From: Streptomyces sp. HSG2
Lineage (GTDB): Bacteria > Actinomycetota > Actinomycetes > Streptomycetales > Streptomycetaceae
Assembly (NCBI RefSeq): GCF_016598575.1
Contig: NZ_CP066801.1
Coordinates: forward strand, 1,174,501-1,238,500
Length of the DNA: 64,000 nucleotides
Direction of reading: 5' to 3'
The first letter of the stretch is position 1; every line of letters begins with the position of its first letter. Below the pieces are notes generated by a model. That model had not been told where the DNA came from, made no database searches, and saw only the letters and a program-made list of their open reading frames with translations. Positions 18,826-29,511 of the stretch are shown here, one piece after another. Position numbers and translations under genes: made by a program.

Positions 18826-19758
18826 ATGGCACCTGTGCTCACGGCACCCGCACACGCGCGCCGCCCTCTCCCGCCCGGGACCGGAGGATCCCCGAGAGAG
18901 GCTCCCTGCCCCGCCAGGGACTGGTCGGAGATCCAGGAACGGATGTTCGTCCCCCTCTACGAGGCGGTGTACCGGCGACTCGCCGTGGGGGCCGGGACGC
19001 GCCTGCTGGGAGTGGGCTGCGGATCCGGCCTGGCACTGCTGATGGCCACCGCGCTGGGCGCCAGAGTGACCGGCGTCGACGCGGACCCGGAACGCCGCGC
19101 GCTCGCGCGCGAGCGATTGGACCCGCGTACGCGGGACACCGGACGGGTTCCGACCCGCCACACCGGGCAAGGTGGGCCCCTGGAGGGCGGTCGGGGCCTG
19201 CCCCCGAACCGCGGTCGGGCCCCCGGGGGCGGGAACGTCGTCGGCGAGGCACATGCGCTGCACGGGACGGCGGACGGCCCGTACACCGTGGTGACCGCAT
19301 TGGAACCGATCGGCCTCGGGACCGATCTCGACGCCGTCGTGGAGTCGCTGACGGCGGCGATCCGGCTGGCCGAGCACCAGACGCCGGTGGTGCTGACCGG
19401 CTGGGGGCCGACGGAGCGGTGCACGACGCCCTCCGTGCTGGCGACGGTCGCCCGTCTCGCCCAGGCATCGGACGGGGCCGCCTCGGAAACCGACGGCGAC
19501 GCCGCGCTGCGGGAGGTGGCCCGTCGAACAGGGCTCGTCCCCGACGGCTCCGGGGAAGTCTCCTGCCCGTTCGGCTACGCGGATGTCGACAGCGCCGTCC
19601 GGGGGCTGTGGTCGACGGGGTTGCTGAACGCCGCCTGCGAGGCGGACCGGTCGCTGGTCGAGAAGGAGTTGGCCGAGGCGCTCCAGCCGTATCGCCGCGC
19701 CGGCGGGGCGGTGTGGATGCCGAACGTCTTCCGCTACCTCGTCACACGCACGCGCTGA
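18826..19758 (+). CDS. SAM-dependent methyltransferase-like protein
   Basis: 310 aa from the ATG at 18826 with a GGAG site eight bases upstream. The Rossmann motif GTRLLGVGCGSGLALLM and acidic strand VTGVDADPERRALAR are those of class I SAM methyltransferases. The C-terminal half (CPFGYADVDSAVRGL, GGAVWMPNVFRYLV) is shared with Streptomyces homologues beside this cluster. Substrate unknown. An internal ~45-residue Arg/Gly-rich stretch (RDTGRVPTRHTGQGG onward) looks like a lineage-specific insertion. Confidence 0.8.
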   Translation: MAPVLTAPAHARRPLPPGTGGSPREAPCPARDWSEIQERMFVPLYEAVYRRLAVGAGTRLLGVGCGSGLALLMATALGARVTGVDADPERRALARERLDPRTRDTGRVPTRHTGQGGPLEGGRGLPPNRGRAPGGGNVVGEAHALHGTADGPYTVVTALEPIGLGTDLDAVVESLTAAIRLAEHQTPVVLTGWGPTERCTTPSVLATVARLAQASDGAASETDGDAALREVARRTGLVPDGSGEVSCPFGYADVDSAVRGLWSTGLLNAACEADRSLVEKELAEALQPYRRAGGAVWMPNVFRYLVTRTR

Positions 19759-19952
19759 GCGCGGGGCGTTCCCGCCGGGAGGCCATCGTCCATGACTGAG
19801 GGGTGGGCGGCGTGGCGGGAGCGCGCCCGCACCGTGAGTTCGAGAGGCTGTCGCGGAGCCCTGCCGCCGCGCGGGCGAGGAACTCCTCGTCGGGCGCCGA
19901 GGGGCACCCGCACGCGGCTCCGCTTCGCAGACCCTTCGAACGTGGAGGAACG

Positions 19953-21293
19953 ATGCACGGCTCGCGTGCGCGGGGCCGGTCCGCAAAGGCTCCGAGGAGC
20001 CTTGACGACTACACGATGAGACGCGTCCCGGAGCGGGCGAAGCGGGTGTGGTACGTCATGCTCGTACAGAGACTCGGCCAGCTCTCCGCGCTCACGCAGT
20101 TCATGATCGGCACGACCCTCGGCATGGGGATGACGTTCCGCGACGCGGTGATCGCGATCACCATCGGCTCCGTCTTCCTGGAACTCGTCACGATCCTGAC
20201 CGGAATCGCCGGAATGCGGGAAGGTCTGCCGACAGCGCTGTTGGCACGCTGGACAGGCTTCGGCGGCGGAGGATCCGCGATCGTGGGCCTCGTCATCGTG
20301 CTCACCACCGTCGGCTGGTTCGGGATTCAGAACACGTTCCTGGCGCGGAGCCTGGAGCGGACCGTGGGCGGTCCGCAGTGGGCCTGGTGCCTGCTCGGCG
20401 GCGCCATCGTCATCGCGGTCGTCGTCTACGGATTCGCGTCGATGACGTGGGTGGCCTTCGCCGTGGTCCCACTGTTCCTTGCATTGATCGCGTTCACCGT
20501 GCTGCGGACCCTGAACGCCCACTCGCCGGCCGATCTGGTCACCTCTCCTCCTCCTGGGTCACCGCTGACCATCGGCGCGGGCGCCACCCTGGTCGCCGGT
20601 GGCTTCATCGTGGGCGCGATCTTCACGCCCGACATGACCCGCTTCAACCGAAGCGCGTCGGACGTGGTCAAACAGACCGTCGTCGGTGTGACCGTCGGCG
20701 AGTACACGGTCTGCCTCAGCGGAGTGCTGCTCGCCCACGCGACGGGATCCTCGGACATCGTGGCCATCGTGCTGGGCTCGGGCGGGGTGGTCGCCGCAGT
20801 GATCGTGATCACCGCCGTGCTGAAGGTGAACGACTGGAATCTCTACGCCTCCTCGCTGGCCACGGTGAACTCGGTCGATGTGCTCTTCGGAGGCAGGAGG
20901 CCATCGCGCGTCGTGGTCGCCGTGACCCTCGGCTCGGCCGGATCGGCCCTCTCGGCCGTAGGCATCATCGAGCAGTTCACACCGCTGCTGACGGCGATGG
21001 GGGTGGTTCTGCCACCGGTAGCGGGCATCATGATCGCCGAGTACTTCGTGGTGAGGACGTGGCGGGGAGCTCTCGACGACGCTCGTCGACGCGGCGAGCT
21101 GCCCGCCGAACCGCCACGATGGTCGATCCCCTGCCTGGCGGTGTGGGCCGCCTCCGCCGCGGGAGGTCACTGGCTCCAATTCGGCGTCCCGGCGCTGAAC
21201 TCCATCGCCCTGGCCTTCGGGCTCTACTCCGCCCTGGGAAGACTCGGATCGACCGGCGGCACCCGCGGGACTCGAAGCGGGCGCACCGCATGA
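19953..21293 (+). CDS. NCS1-family nucleobase permease (first)
   Basis: 446-aa protein of the purine/cytosine permease family (CodB-like), with about twelve hydrophobic segments from LGQLSALTQFMIGTTLGMGM onward. FTPDMTRFNRS corresponds to the conserved proline-containing TM6 region. The ATG at 19953 has GGAGGAAC directly upstream; the frame is open earlier without similarity. No deaminase or hydrolase gene sits next to it, so the substrate (cytosine, purine, hydantoin or thiamine precursor) is unclear. A bidirectional hairpin separates it from ffh. Confidence 0.87.
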   Translation: MHGSRARGRSAKAPRSLDDYTMRRVPERAKRVWYVMLVQRLGQLSALTQFMIGTTLGMGMTFRDAVIAITIGSVFLELVTILTGIAGMREGLPTALLARWTGFGGGGSAIVGLVIVLTTVGWFGIQNTFLARSLERTVGGPQWAWCLLGGAIVIAVVVYGFASMTWVAFAVVPLFLALIAFTVLRTLNAHSPADLVTSPPPGSPLTIGAGATLVAGGFIVGAIFTPDMTRFNRSASDVVKQTVVGVTVGEYTVCLSGVLLAHATGSSDIVAIVLGSGGVVAAVIVITAVLKVNDWNLYASSLATVNSVDVLFGGRRPSRVVVAVTLGSAGSALSAVGIIEQFTPLLTAMGVVLPPVAGIMIAEYFVVRTWRGALDDARRRGELPAEPPRWSIPCLAVWAASAAGGHWLQFGVPALNSIALAFGLYSALGRLGSTGGTRGTRSGRTA

Positions 21294-21368
21294 GGGCGTC
21301 CGACCGGGCCACCCCGGTGCGTCTCGACGCTCGCCCCCGCACGGGAGGACCGCGCTCGCGAAGCCGGG

Positions 21369-21393
21369 ACCCGAGCCCACCAAGGGCTCGGGT
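21369..21393. terminator. Bidirectional terminator between permease and ffh
   Basis: Perfect 10-bp stem ACCCGAGCCC / GGGCTCGGGT with a 5-base loop between two convergent genes. Confidence 0.8.
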
Positions 21394-21434
21394 CGGCCGC
21401 TCCGACGGCTCGACATCGCCGAGCGGCCGGAGTG

Positions 21435-21466
21435 TCAGCGGGTCAGCGGGTCAGCGGGTCAGCGGG
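21435..21466. repeat. Four tandem copies of an 8-bp unit after the ffh stop
   Basis: TCAGCGGG is repeated four times exactly and abuts the ffh stop codon. Read in the ffh direction the unit is CCCGCTGA, so TGA recurs every 8 bases and closes all reading frames. Confidence 0.95.
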
Positions 21467-23014
21467 TCAGCCCATGAACTTCTTGAACTCGTCCGGCAGT
21501 TCAAAGTCCTTGTCGCCCTGCTGCGGGAGACCGAAGGCACCACCGCTCTGCGCGGCGGCGCGCCTCGCCGCCTCTTCCTGTTCCTGCTGGCGGCGCTTCA
21601 TGGGGTTGCCGGAGCGCTGCTTGCCCTTGGCCTTCTTCGCCTGCTTCTTCTGACGGCCGGGCCCGCCTCCCGCCCCGGGCATCCCCGGCATCCCGGGCAT
21701 GCCGCCCCCCTGGGCCATCCGCGACATCATCTTGCGGGCCTCGAAGAACCGCTCGACCAGGCCCTTGACGGCGCTGACCTCGACCCCTGAACCGCGCGCG
21801 ATACGGGCACGGCGCGAGCCGTTGATGATCGTCGGGTCCTGTCGCTCGCCCGGCGTCATGGACTTGATGATGGCGGCGGTGCGATCGACGTCCCGCTCGT
21901 CCAGATTGTTGATCTGGTCCTTGATCTGCCCCATGCCGGGGAGCATGCCGAGCAGCTTGCTGATGCTGCCCATCTTCCGGACCTGCTCCATCTGGGACAG
22001 GAAGTCGTCCAGAGTGAAGTCCTGGCCCTTCTTGGACGCCAGTTTGGAGGCCATCTTCTCGGCCTCTTCCTGACTGAACGTCTTCTCCGCCTGCTCGATC
22101 AGGGTGAGGAGATCACCCATGTCGAGGATGCGCGAGGCCATCCGGTCCGGGTGGAACGCGTCGAAGTCGTCGAGCTTCTCGCCGTTCGACGCGAACATGA
22201 TGGGCTTGCCGGTGACCTGTCGGATCGACAGGGCCGCACCACCCCGGGCGTCGCCGTCGAGCTTGGACAGCACGACACCGTCGAAGCCGACGCCGTCGCG
22301 GAAGGCCTCCGCCGTGTTCACGGCGTCCTGGCCGATCATCGCGTCGACCACGAAGAGGATCTCGTCCGGCGAGACCGCGTCCCGGATGTCGGCGGCCTGC
22401 CGCATCATGTCCTGATCGATGCCGAGGCGACCGGCCGTGTCCACGATCACGATGTCGTGGACCTTGGCCTTGGCGTGTTCGACGGAGTCCCGGGCGACCT
22501 CGACCGGGTCGCCCACGCCGTTGCCCGGCTCCGGGGCGTAGACGGCCACGCCCGCGCGCTCGGCGACGACACCGAGCTGGTTCACGGCGTTGGGGCGTTG
22601 CAGGTCGCACGCGACGAGCAGAGGGGAGTGCCCCTGCTCCCGCAGCCAGCGCCCGAGCTTGCCCGCGAGCGTGGTCTTGCCCGCGCCCTGGAGACCGGCC
22701 AACATGATCACGGTGGGCGGCTGCTTGGCGAAGCGCAGCCGCCGGGTCTCGCCGCCGAGGATGGTGACGAGTTCTTCGTTGACGACCTTGATGAACTGCT
22801 GTGCCGGGTTGAGGGCCTTGGAGATCTCGGCTCCGAGTGCCCTTTCCTTGACGTTCTTGATGAACGTCCGGACGACGGGCAGGGCGACATCCGCCTCAAG
22901 GAGCGCGATACGGATCTCGCGCGCCGTGGCGTCGATGTCAGCCTCGGACAGCCTGCCCTTGCCGCGGAGGCTCTTGAACGTCGCGCTGAGGCGGTCGGAG
23001 AGGGTATCGAACAC
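21467..23014 (-). CDS. ffh: Signal recognition particle protein Ffh
   Basis: GTPase that binds signal sequences on ribosomes and docks with FtsY. 515 aa from the GTG at 23014. N domain at the start, then G domain with GLQGAGKTTLAGKLG, DTAGRLGIDQDMM and SKLDGDARGGAAL. The M domain contains Met-rich helices (MEQVRKMGSISKLLGMLPGM) and the RNA-binding SRRARIARGSG. The tail is Gly/Met-rich. Its receptor gene ftsY is 8 kb away in this window. Confidence 0.97.
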   Translation of the reverse strand: MFDTLSDRLSATFKSLRGKGRLSEADIDATAREIRIALLEADVALPVVRTFIKNVKERALGAEISKALNPAQQFIKVVNEELVTILGGETRRLRFAKQPPTVIMLAGLQGAGKTTLAGKLGRWLREQGHSPLLVACDLQRPNAVNQLGVVAERAGVAVYAPEPGNGVGDPVEVARDSVEHAKAKVHDIVIVDTAGRLGIDQDMMRQAADIRDAVSPDEILFVVDAMIGQDAVNTAEAFRDGVGFDGVVLSKLDGDARGGAALSIRQVTGKPIMFASNGEKLDDFDAFHPDRMASRILDMGDLLTLIEQAEKTFSQEEAEKMASKLASKKGQDFTLDDFLSQMEQVRKMGSISKLLGMLPGMGQIKDQINNLDERDVDRTAAIIKSMTPGERQDPTIINGSRRARIARGSGVEVSAVKGLVERFFEARKMMSRMAQGGGMPGMPGMPGAGGGPGRQKKQAKKAKGKQRSGNPMKRRQQEQEEAARRAAAQSGGAFGLPQQGDKDFELPDEFKKFMG

Positions 23015-23172
23015 GGTGGCGTCGGTTCCTCGAAGTCGGAGTCGGTGTGGATCGCACTCCAGGGTATCCGGCGCGACGGGCGGATCGCCCCCGCCCGTCG
23101 TCTCGCCCCCGGCCCTTCACCGAGGACGTCCTCGGCGACCTCGCGCGCCCGGTGTGGGACACGCCACCCACG

Positions 23173-25626
23173 TCACCCCCGGAGTGCCCGCTCCAGGCCG
23201 CTCGCCAGCGACGCGGCGGCGTCCCCCGGCAGCGGTGCGCCGTCGCTCGCGGTGACGTAGAAGGCGTCGACCACGTTGGCCCCCAGCGTCGAGACGTGGG
23301 CGCTGCGCACCCGTACCCCCGCTGCCTCCAACTCCCGACCGATGCGATAGAGCAGACCCGGCGCGTCCTGGGCCCGGACCTCGATGACGGTGGCGTGCCT
23401 CGACGCGGCGGGCGCCACGGCGACCCGGGGCGGCGCGGCGACGACTCCCCGACGGCGCGGCTGCGCCGCGTCGCGCTCCGCCAGTCTGGCGCCGATGTCC
23501 AGAGCACCGTCCAGCGCCCTCACCACGTCCGCGCGGAGGCGGGCCGCCTGGGGTGGAGATCCGTACTCGGCGGCGATGCGCCACTCCAGCAGCAGCACGG
23601 CGTCGCCGACGCGGTCGGGGAGCGGCAGGGTGCGCAACTCCGCCGTGCGGACGGTCAGACGATGCGTGGCGAGCACTCCGGCCACCGCGGGCAACACCCC
23701 TGGACGGTCGGGCAGGGCGATCAGCAACTCGACCCCGAGGGGGCGCGGTGCGGCGTCGGAGGTCGTCCGGGGAACGGCGCACTCGGTCGGCGGTTCGGAC
23801 CGCGTGCGCAGCGCCAGCACAGGGCCGTCGACGCGCCGAGCCTCCACGGCGAGCCGTTCCTGCTCGGCGGTGGGGGTGGCCGGCTCGGGGGCGGGGGCCG
23901 GATCGCCGAGGAGCGCCCCGGAGACCCGCTTCACCAGGTCCCCGACGAGCGAGGCACGCCAGGACGACCACGCGGCGGGACCCGTGGCGAGTGCGTCCGC
24001 CTCCGTGAGGGCGTGGAGGAGGTCGAGAGTGCTCTGTGATCGGACGGCGTCGACGACCACCCGGACGGTGGTGGGGTCGTCCAGATCCCGTCGAGTGGCG
24101 GTGTCGACGAGAAGCAGGTGGTGCCGGACCAGGGTGGCGACGACGGCCGCGTCCGCGCGGTCGAAGCCGATGCGGCCGGCCACGTCGGCGGCGATCGTCT
24201 CGCCGGCGACGCTGTGGTCCCCCGGCCATCCCTTGCCGATGTCGTGGAGGAGGGCGGCCACCAACAGCAGGTCGGGGCGGTACACGCGACGGGCGAGTGC
24301 CGAGGCTCGCACCACGGTCTCGATCAGGTGGCGGTCCACCGTCCAGACGTGCACCGCGTTGCGTTGCGGACGGCAACGGATCCGCTCCCAATCGGGCAGC
24401 AGGGCGCCGACGAGGCCCTCGGCCTCCAGGGCTTCCCAGACCTCGACGGTGGGTCGACCCGAGCCGAGCAGGGTCACCAACAGCTCCCGCGCCTCGGCGG
24501 GCCAGGGTGTGGGCAGCGGACGCGCCGTGGCGGCAAGGTGCCGGACGGCGTGCGGCGAGAGCGGGAGACCGGCCTGGGCCGCCGCCGCGGCGGCCCTCAG
24601 CGGCAGGACCGGGTCCCTGTCGGGCCGGGCCGCGCGGGCCAGCCCCACTTCACCGTCCTGCTCCACCACCCCTTCGGCCAACGGGGTGCGGGCTGCCGCG
24701 GTCCGGCCACCCGGAAGCAGGGCCCGTAGGCGGGGGCGGGCCGATCGGGAGCGCAGCACCCGGGTCACCTCGCGCCAGGTGACGTCGCTCGCGTACGAGA
24801 CGACACGCGCCGCCTCGTACACCTGGCGCAGCAGGTTGTCGGCGTCGAGCAGCCCCAGGGCCGCCGCGACCTGGTCCTGTTCCTGGAGCGCCAGTCTGTC
24901 GGTGGCCCGGCCGGTGGACAGATGCAGGGCGTCGCGGACGTCGAGCAGTGTGCGGCGTGCCTCGCCCAACCCCCGGCGCGGGGCGTCGGCGACCCAGGAG
25001 GCGGCCACCGCTCGCAGGGCCGTGGTGTCGCGCAGTCCTCCGCGTGACTCCTTCAGGTCGGGTTCCAGCAGGAAGCGCAGCTCTCCTTGACGCGCGGCGC
25101 GTTCGGAGCACATCTCCCGCAACTCGGGGAGGCGGCGTGTGGCGTGGTTTCGCCAGTCGGCCAGGACGGTGGTGCGAAGCGCCGCGGTGAGGCCGAGATC
25201 GCCCGCGATGTGACGGGCGTCCAGCAGCCCGAGATGGACCTTGAGGTCCTCTCCCGCCGTCTCGCGCGCCTCGGCCGGTGTGCGCACGGAGTGGTCCAGG
25301 GAGAGGCCGAGATCCCAGACGGGATACCAGAGGCGGTCGGCCACCTCCGCGATGCGGCCGGACTCGGCCCCATGGTGGAGCAGGAGCAGGTCGAGGTCGC
25401 TACGCGGCGAGAGCTCGCCTCGCCCGTACCCTCCGATCGCGATCAGGGCCACGCCGGGCCGCCCGCGGGCAGCCGTCGTGAAGAGCCCGGCCAACCAGCG
25501 GTCGGTGGCCTCGGCGAGGGCCGCGCGTCGGACCGCCCCCGTCCGCGCGTCCTCGGTGAGGATGCGCAGGCGGGCCGCCGCGTATCCGCCCGCGCCGGCG
25601 TCCCCGGCCTCTTTCGTCACGTCCAC
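23173..25626 (-). CDS. glnD: PII nucleotidyltransferase/removing enzyme GlnD
   Basis: Modifies and demodifies the PII protein in response to nitrogen; in Streptomyces it adenylylates GlnK. 817 aa from the GTG at 25626 (a second GTG two codons later is possible). Domains: nucleotidyltransferase GGYGRGELSPRSDLDLLLLH (residues ~50-70), HD hydrolase LLLVAALLHDIGKGWPGDHS, and two C-terminal ACT domains (ELLIALPDRPGVLPAVAGVL; VIEVRAQDAPGLLYRIGREL). It lies 32 bp after glnK in amtB-glnK-glnD, the actinobacterial nitrogen operon. Confidence 0.95.
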   Translation of the reverse strand: MDVTKEAGDAGAGGYAAARLRILTEDARTGAVRRAALAEATDRWLAGLFTTAARGRPGVALIAIGGYGRGELSPRSDLDLLLLHHGAESGRIAEVADRLWYPVWDLGLSLDHSVRTPAEARETAGEDLKVHLGLLDARHIAGDLGLTAALRTTVLADWRNHATRRLPELREMCSERAARQGELRFLLEPDLKESRGGLRDTTALRAVAASWVADAPRRGLGEARRTLLDVRDALHLSTGRATDRLALQEQDQVAAALGLLDADNLLRQVYEAARVVSYASDVTWREVTRVLRSRSARPRLRALLPGGRTAAARTPLAEGVVEQDGEVGLARAARPDRDPVLPLRAAAAAAQAGLPLSPHAVRHLAATARPLPTPWPAEARELLVTLLGSGRPTVEVWEALEAEGLVGALLPDWERIRCRPQRNAVHVWTVDRHLIETVVRASALARRVYRPDLLLVAALLHDIGKGWPGDHSVAGETIAADVAGRIGFDRADAAVVATLVRHHLLLVDTATRRDLDDPTTVRVVVDAVRSQSTLDLLHALTEADALATGPAAWSSWRASLVGDLVKRVSGALLGDPAPAPEPATPTAEQERLAVEARRVDGPVLALRTRSEPPTECAVPRTTSDAAPRPLGVELLIALPDRPGVLPAVAGVLATHRLTVRTAELRTLPLPDRVGDAVLLLEWRIAAEYGSPPQAARLRADVVRALDGALDIGARLAERDAAQPRRRGVVAAPPRVAVAPAASRHATVIEVRAQDAPGLLYRIGRELEAAGVRVRSAHVSTLGANVVDAFYVTASDGAPLPGDAAASLASGLERALRG

Positions 25627-25658
25627 ACGTGCCACCCGGCGACTCCCGTCCTGGTGTG

Positions 25659-27280
<1,622 letters not shown>

Positions 27281-27375
27281 TGCCGGTATCTCCTCGTCGT
27301 GGACACGGCCCCGTGCGCGAAGCCTGAGCGGGGTGAGGGGTGGGCCGGTTGTGGGCACGAGACTGACGCGGCGCG

Positions 27376-27413
27376 GTTTCGACCGGTGCCCGTCGCCGTT
27401 TCGCCGCGATGAC
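27376..27413 (-). promoter_or_regulatory. GlnR operator upstream of amtB
   Basis: On the minus strand the order is GTCAT, 6 bases, GAAAC, 6 bases, GGGCA, 6 bases, GAAAC. This matches the known actinobacterial GlnR pattern of alternating a-sites (gTnAc) and b-sites (GaAAc) at 6-base spacing. It ends 96 bp before the amtB TTG. GlnR, the nitrogen regulator, would control amtB-glnK-glnD. A further partial pair (GTTCA, GTAAC) lies just upstream at 27429-27445. Confidence 0.8.
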
Positions 27414-27588
27414 GAACAGGCGCGGTGTGTTACGTCTCGGTGAACCGCCGCATGGGGGCGACGACCCGGTGGTGCGGCCCGCCACGACGGGTCCGGCCGC
27501 GGCCGGCCTTCCGACGACCTGGCGATGGGGGAGCCGAGTCGGGCGGTTCGGGAGGGCCGGCCACGGCCGGGGACTGGGAGCGGCAGAG

Positions 27589-29073
27589 TCAGACAGCCTC
27601 GGGGATCTCCCCGGCGGAGCGCTCGGTGAGGTCGACCACGTCCGCCAGGTCCCCGAAGTCGCGCACGGCGGTGTCGATCGTCTTGCGAATGCGGGTGTTG
27701 ACGCGTTCCGAGCGGACCTTGCCGGCGACCCGTACCGCCTGGGCGGCGAGCGAGGCGCCCTCCTCGGGCTCGCGGCGCAGCAGGTGGACAGTGGCCAGGC
27801 CGATCAGATTGAGCGCGTAGGAGCGCTGGTACTCCCCGTCGGCGGCGAACAACTCCACCGCGCGCCGCATCAGGGGTTCCGCCAGCGAGGCGTAGGTCGG
27901 ACTCCGGCCGGCGACGTAGGCCAGGTCGCGGAAGGAGTGAGAGTTCTCTCCGAACAACTCGGCCTCGGAGAAGAAGCGGATCCAGTCGGGATCGGGCTCG
28001 TCCCACTCGGCGGCCTCGGCGAAGGTGTCCTCGGCCATCCGCACGGCGCGCTTGCAGCGGCTCGGCTGCCCCATGTTGGCGTAGGCACGGGCCTCCATCG
28101 CATACAGCATGGACTGGGTACGCGGGCTCGCGCAGTCCCGACTTCCGTACTGCGCGAGATGGATCAGCTCCAAGGCGTCGTCGGGACGGCCCAGATGGAT
28201 CATCTGACGGCTCATGCTGGAGAGGATGTACGAGCCGAGCGGTCGGTCCCCGGCCTCCTTCGCGGCGTGCAGCGCGAGGACGAAGTACTTCTGCGCGGTG
28301 GGCTGCAACCCGATGTCGTACGACATCCACCCCGCCAGCTCCGAGAGCTCCGCGGCGACCTTGAAGAGGCGGGCCCTGGTGGGACCGGAGTGAGGCTCTT
28401 GGAGCAGATCCGTGACCTCGTGCAGCTGCCCGACGACGGCCTTGCGGCGCAGTCCTCCCCCGCACTGCGCGTCCCACCGGCGGAACATGACCGTCGTGGT
28501 TTCCAGAAGGTCCAACTCCGGCCGGGAGAGCCGGATCCGCCCGGTGTCGGCGGGCGGCGACTCGCTCCCGGCGCCGGCCGGGGCCGGGACGAGCCAGCGC
28601 TGCATGGGCTCGACGAGCGACGGTCCGGCGCTGAGACCGAGCGAGGCACCGAGAAAACCTCGGCGCGCGAGCATCAGGTCGCTCCGCGAGAACTCGCTGA
28701 GCAGTGCCACGGTCTGCGGACCGGTCCAGGGGAGGTCGACCCCGGTCGCGGACGGGGCCGGACGGGCGCTCCGCAACCCCAGATCCTCGACCGACACCAC
28801 CGAGCCGAACCGCTCGGAGAACAACTCGGCCAGGATGCGCGGGATCGGCTCCCGGGGGTTCTCCCCGTCCAGCCAGCGACGCACACGGGAGGTGTCGGTC
28901 GAGACGTGGTTGGCGCCCAATCGCCGCGCGCGCCGGTTGACTTGGCGGGCAAGCTCGCCCTTGGACCAGCCACTACGCACGAACCAGGAGGTCAGCAGGT
29001 CGTTCGCGCGCTTCTCGGCCAGCGGGGCGCCGCCGACGTTCTTCCCGTTCTCGCTGTCGCCGCCCACTGGCAC
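27589..29073 (-). CDS. nsdA: NsdA-like regulator of differentiation (TPR protein)
   Basis: 494-aa cytoplasmic protein. The N-terminal ~80 residues resemble a DNA-binding region (SKGELARQVNRRARRLGANH, DTSRVRRWLDGENP). The rest is helical repeats of tetratricopeptide type (e.g. GRPDDALELIHLAQYG; ANMGQPSRCKRAVRMAEDTF). The sequence and its place beside amtB match NsdA of S. coelicolor, a negative regulator of sporulation and antibiotic production (from memory). Start is a GTG at 29073. Mechanism is not fully known. Confidence 0.88.
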   Translation of the reverse strand: MPVGGDSENGKNVGGAPLAEKRANDLLTSWFVRSGWSKGELARQVNRRARRLGANHVSTDTSRVRRWLDGENPREPIPRILAELFSERFGSVVSVEDLGLRSARPAPSATGVDLPWTGPQTVALLSEFSRSDLMLARRGFLGASLGLSAGPSLVEPMQRWLVPAPAGAGSESPPADTGRIRLSRPELDLLETTTVMFRRWDAQCGGGLRRKAVVGQLHEVTDLLQEPHSGPTRARLFKVAAELSELAGWMSYDIGLQPTAQKYFVLALHAAKEAGDRPLGSYILSSMSRQMIHLGRPDDALELIHLAQYGSRDCASPRTQSMLYAMEARAYANMGQPSRCKRAVRMAEDTFAEAAEWDEPDPDWIRFFSEAELFGENSHSFRDLAYVAGRSPTYASLAEPLMRRAVELFAADGEYQRSYALNLIGLATVHLLRREPEEGASLAAQAVRVAGKVRSERVNTRIRKTIDTAVRDFGDLADVVDLTERSAGEIPEAV

Positions 29074-29511
29074 GCCCCCATCCCTCAGCCGACCGCCCCT
29101 CGCCGCGTGCGACGGGCGCTAACAGAATGCCGGTGTCGCGGACGCACGTCCGACCCCTGTCATCCTTCGAACGAGGCCGACTTGCCTCCGGCATACCCAC
29201 GACCCAGGAGTCTCGAGCCCTCGTACACACAACGTAATGCGACGATCACCCGTGTCGCCATGGCGTTCCAGGAAACGCCACCATTCGCCACCCCTTCGAA
29301 ACCGGGCCCGACGCATATCGGGTGCCGTATACGGCCAAGGACCCGGGACATGGGCGCGATAGAGCACGCGGGGGCGCACGCCACCGAGTCGTACCACCAA
29401 CCGCGCGACGCACGCCGTCGGTGGCTCGCACGGAGGCGACCGTCGCACACGGAAGGTCACGACCGGTGGTCGGCGCGTAACCGGGGCCTCCGTCCGGGCG
29501 TTGGACGGCGT
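29074..29511. other. 438-bp divergent spacer between nsdA and the Prim-Pol-like gene
   Basis: No gene seen. It contains a perfect 12-bp palindrome GCCGTATACGGC (29324-29335) and is less GC-rich than its surroundings in places. Both promoters must lie here. Confidence 0.5.
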
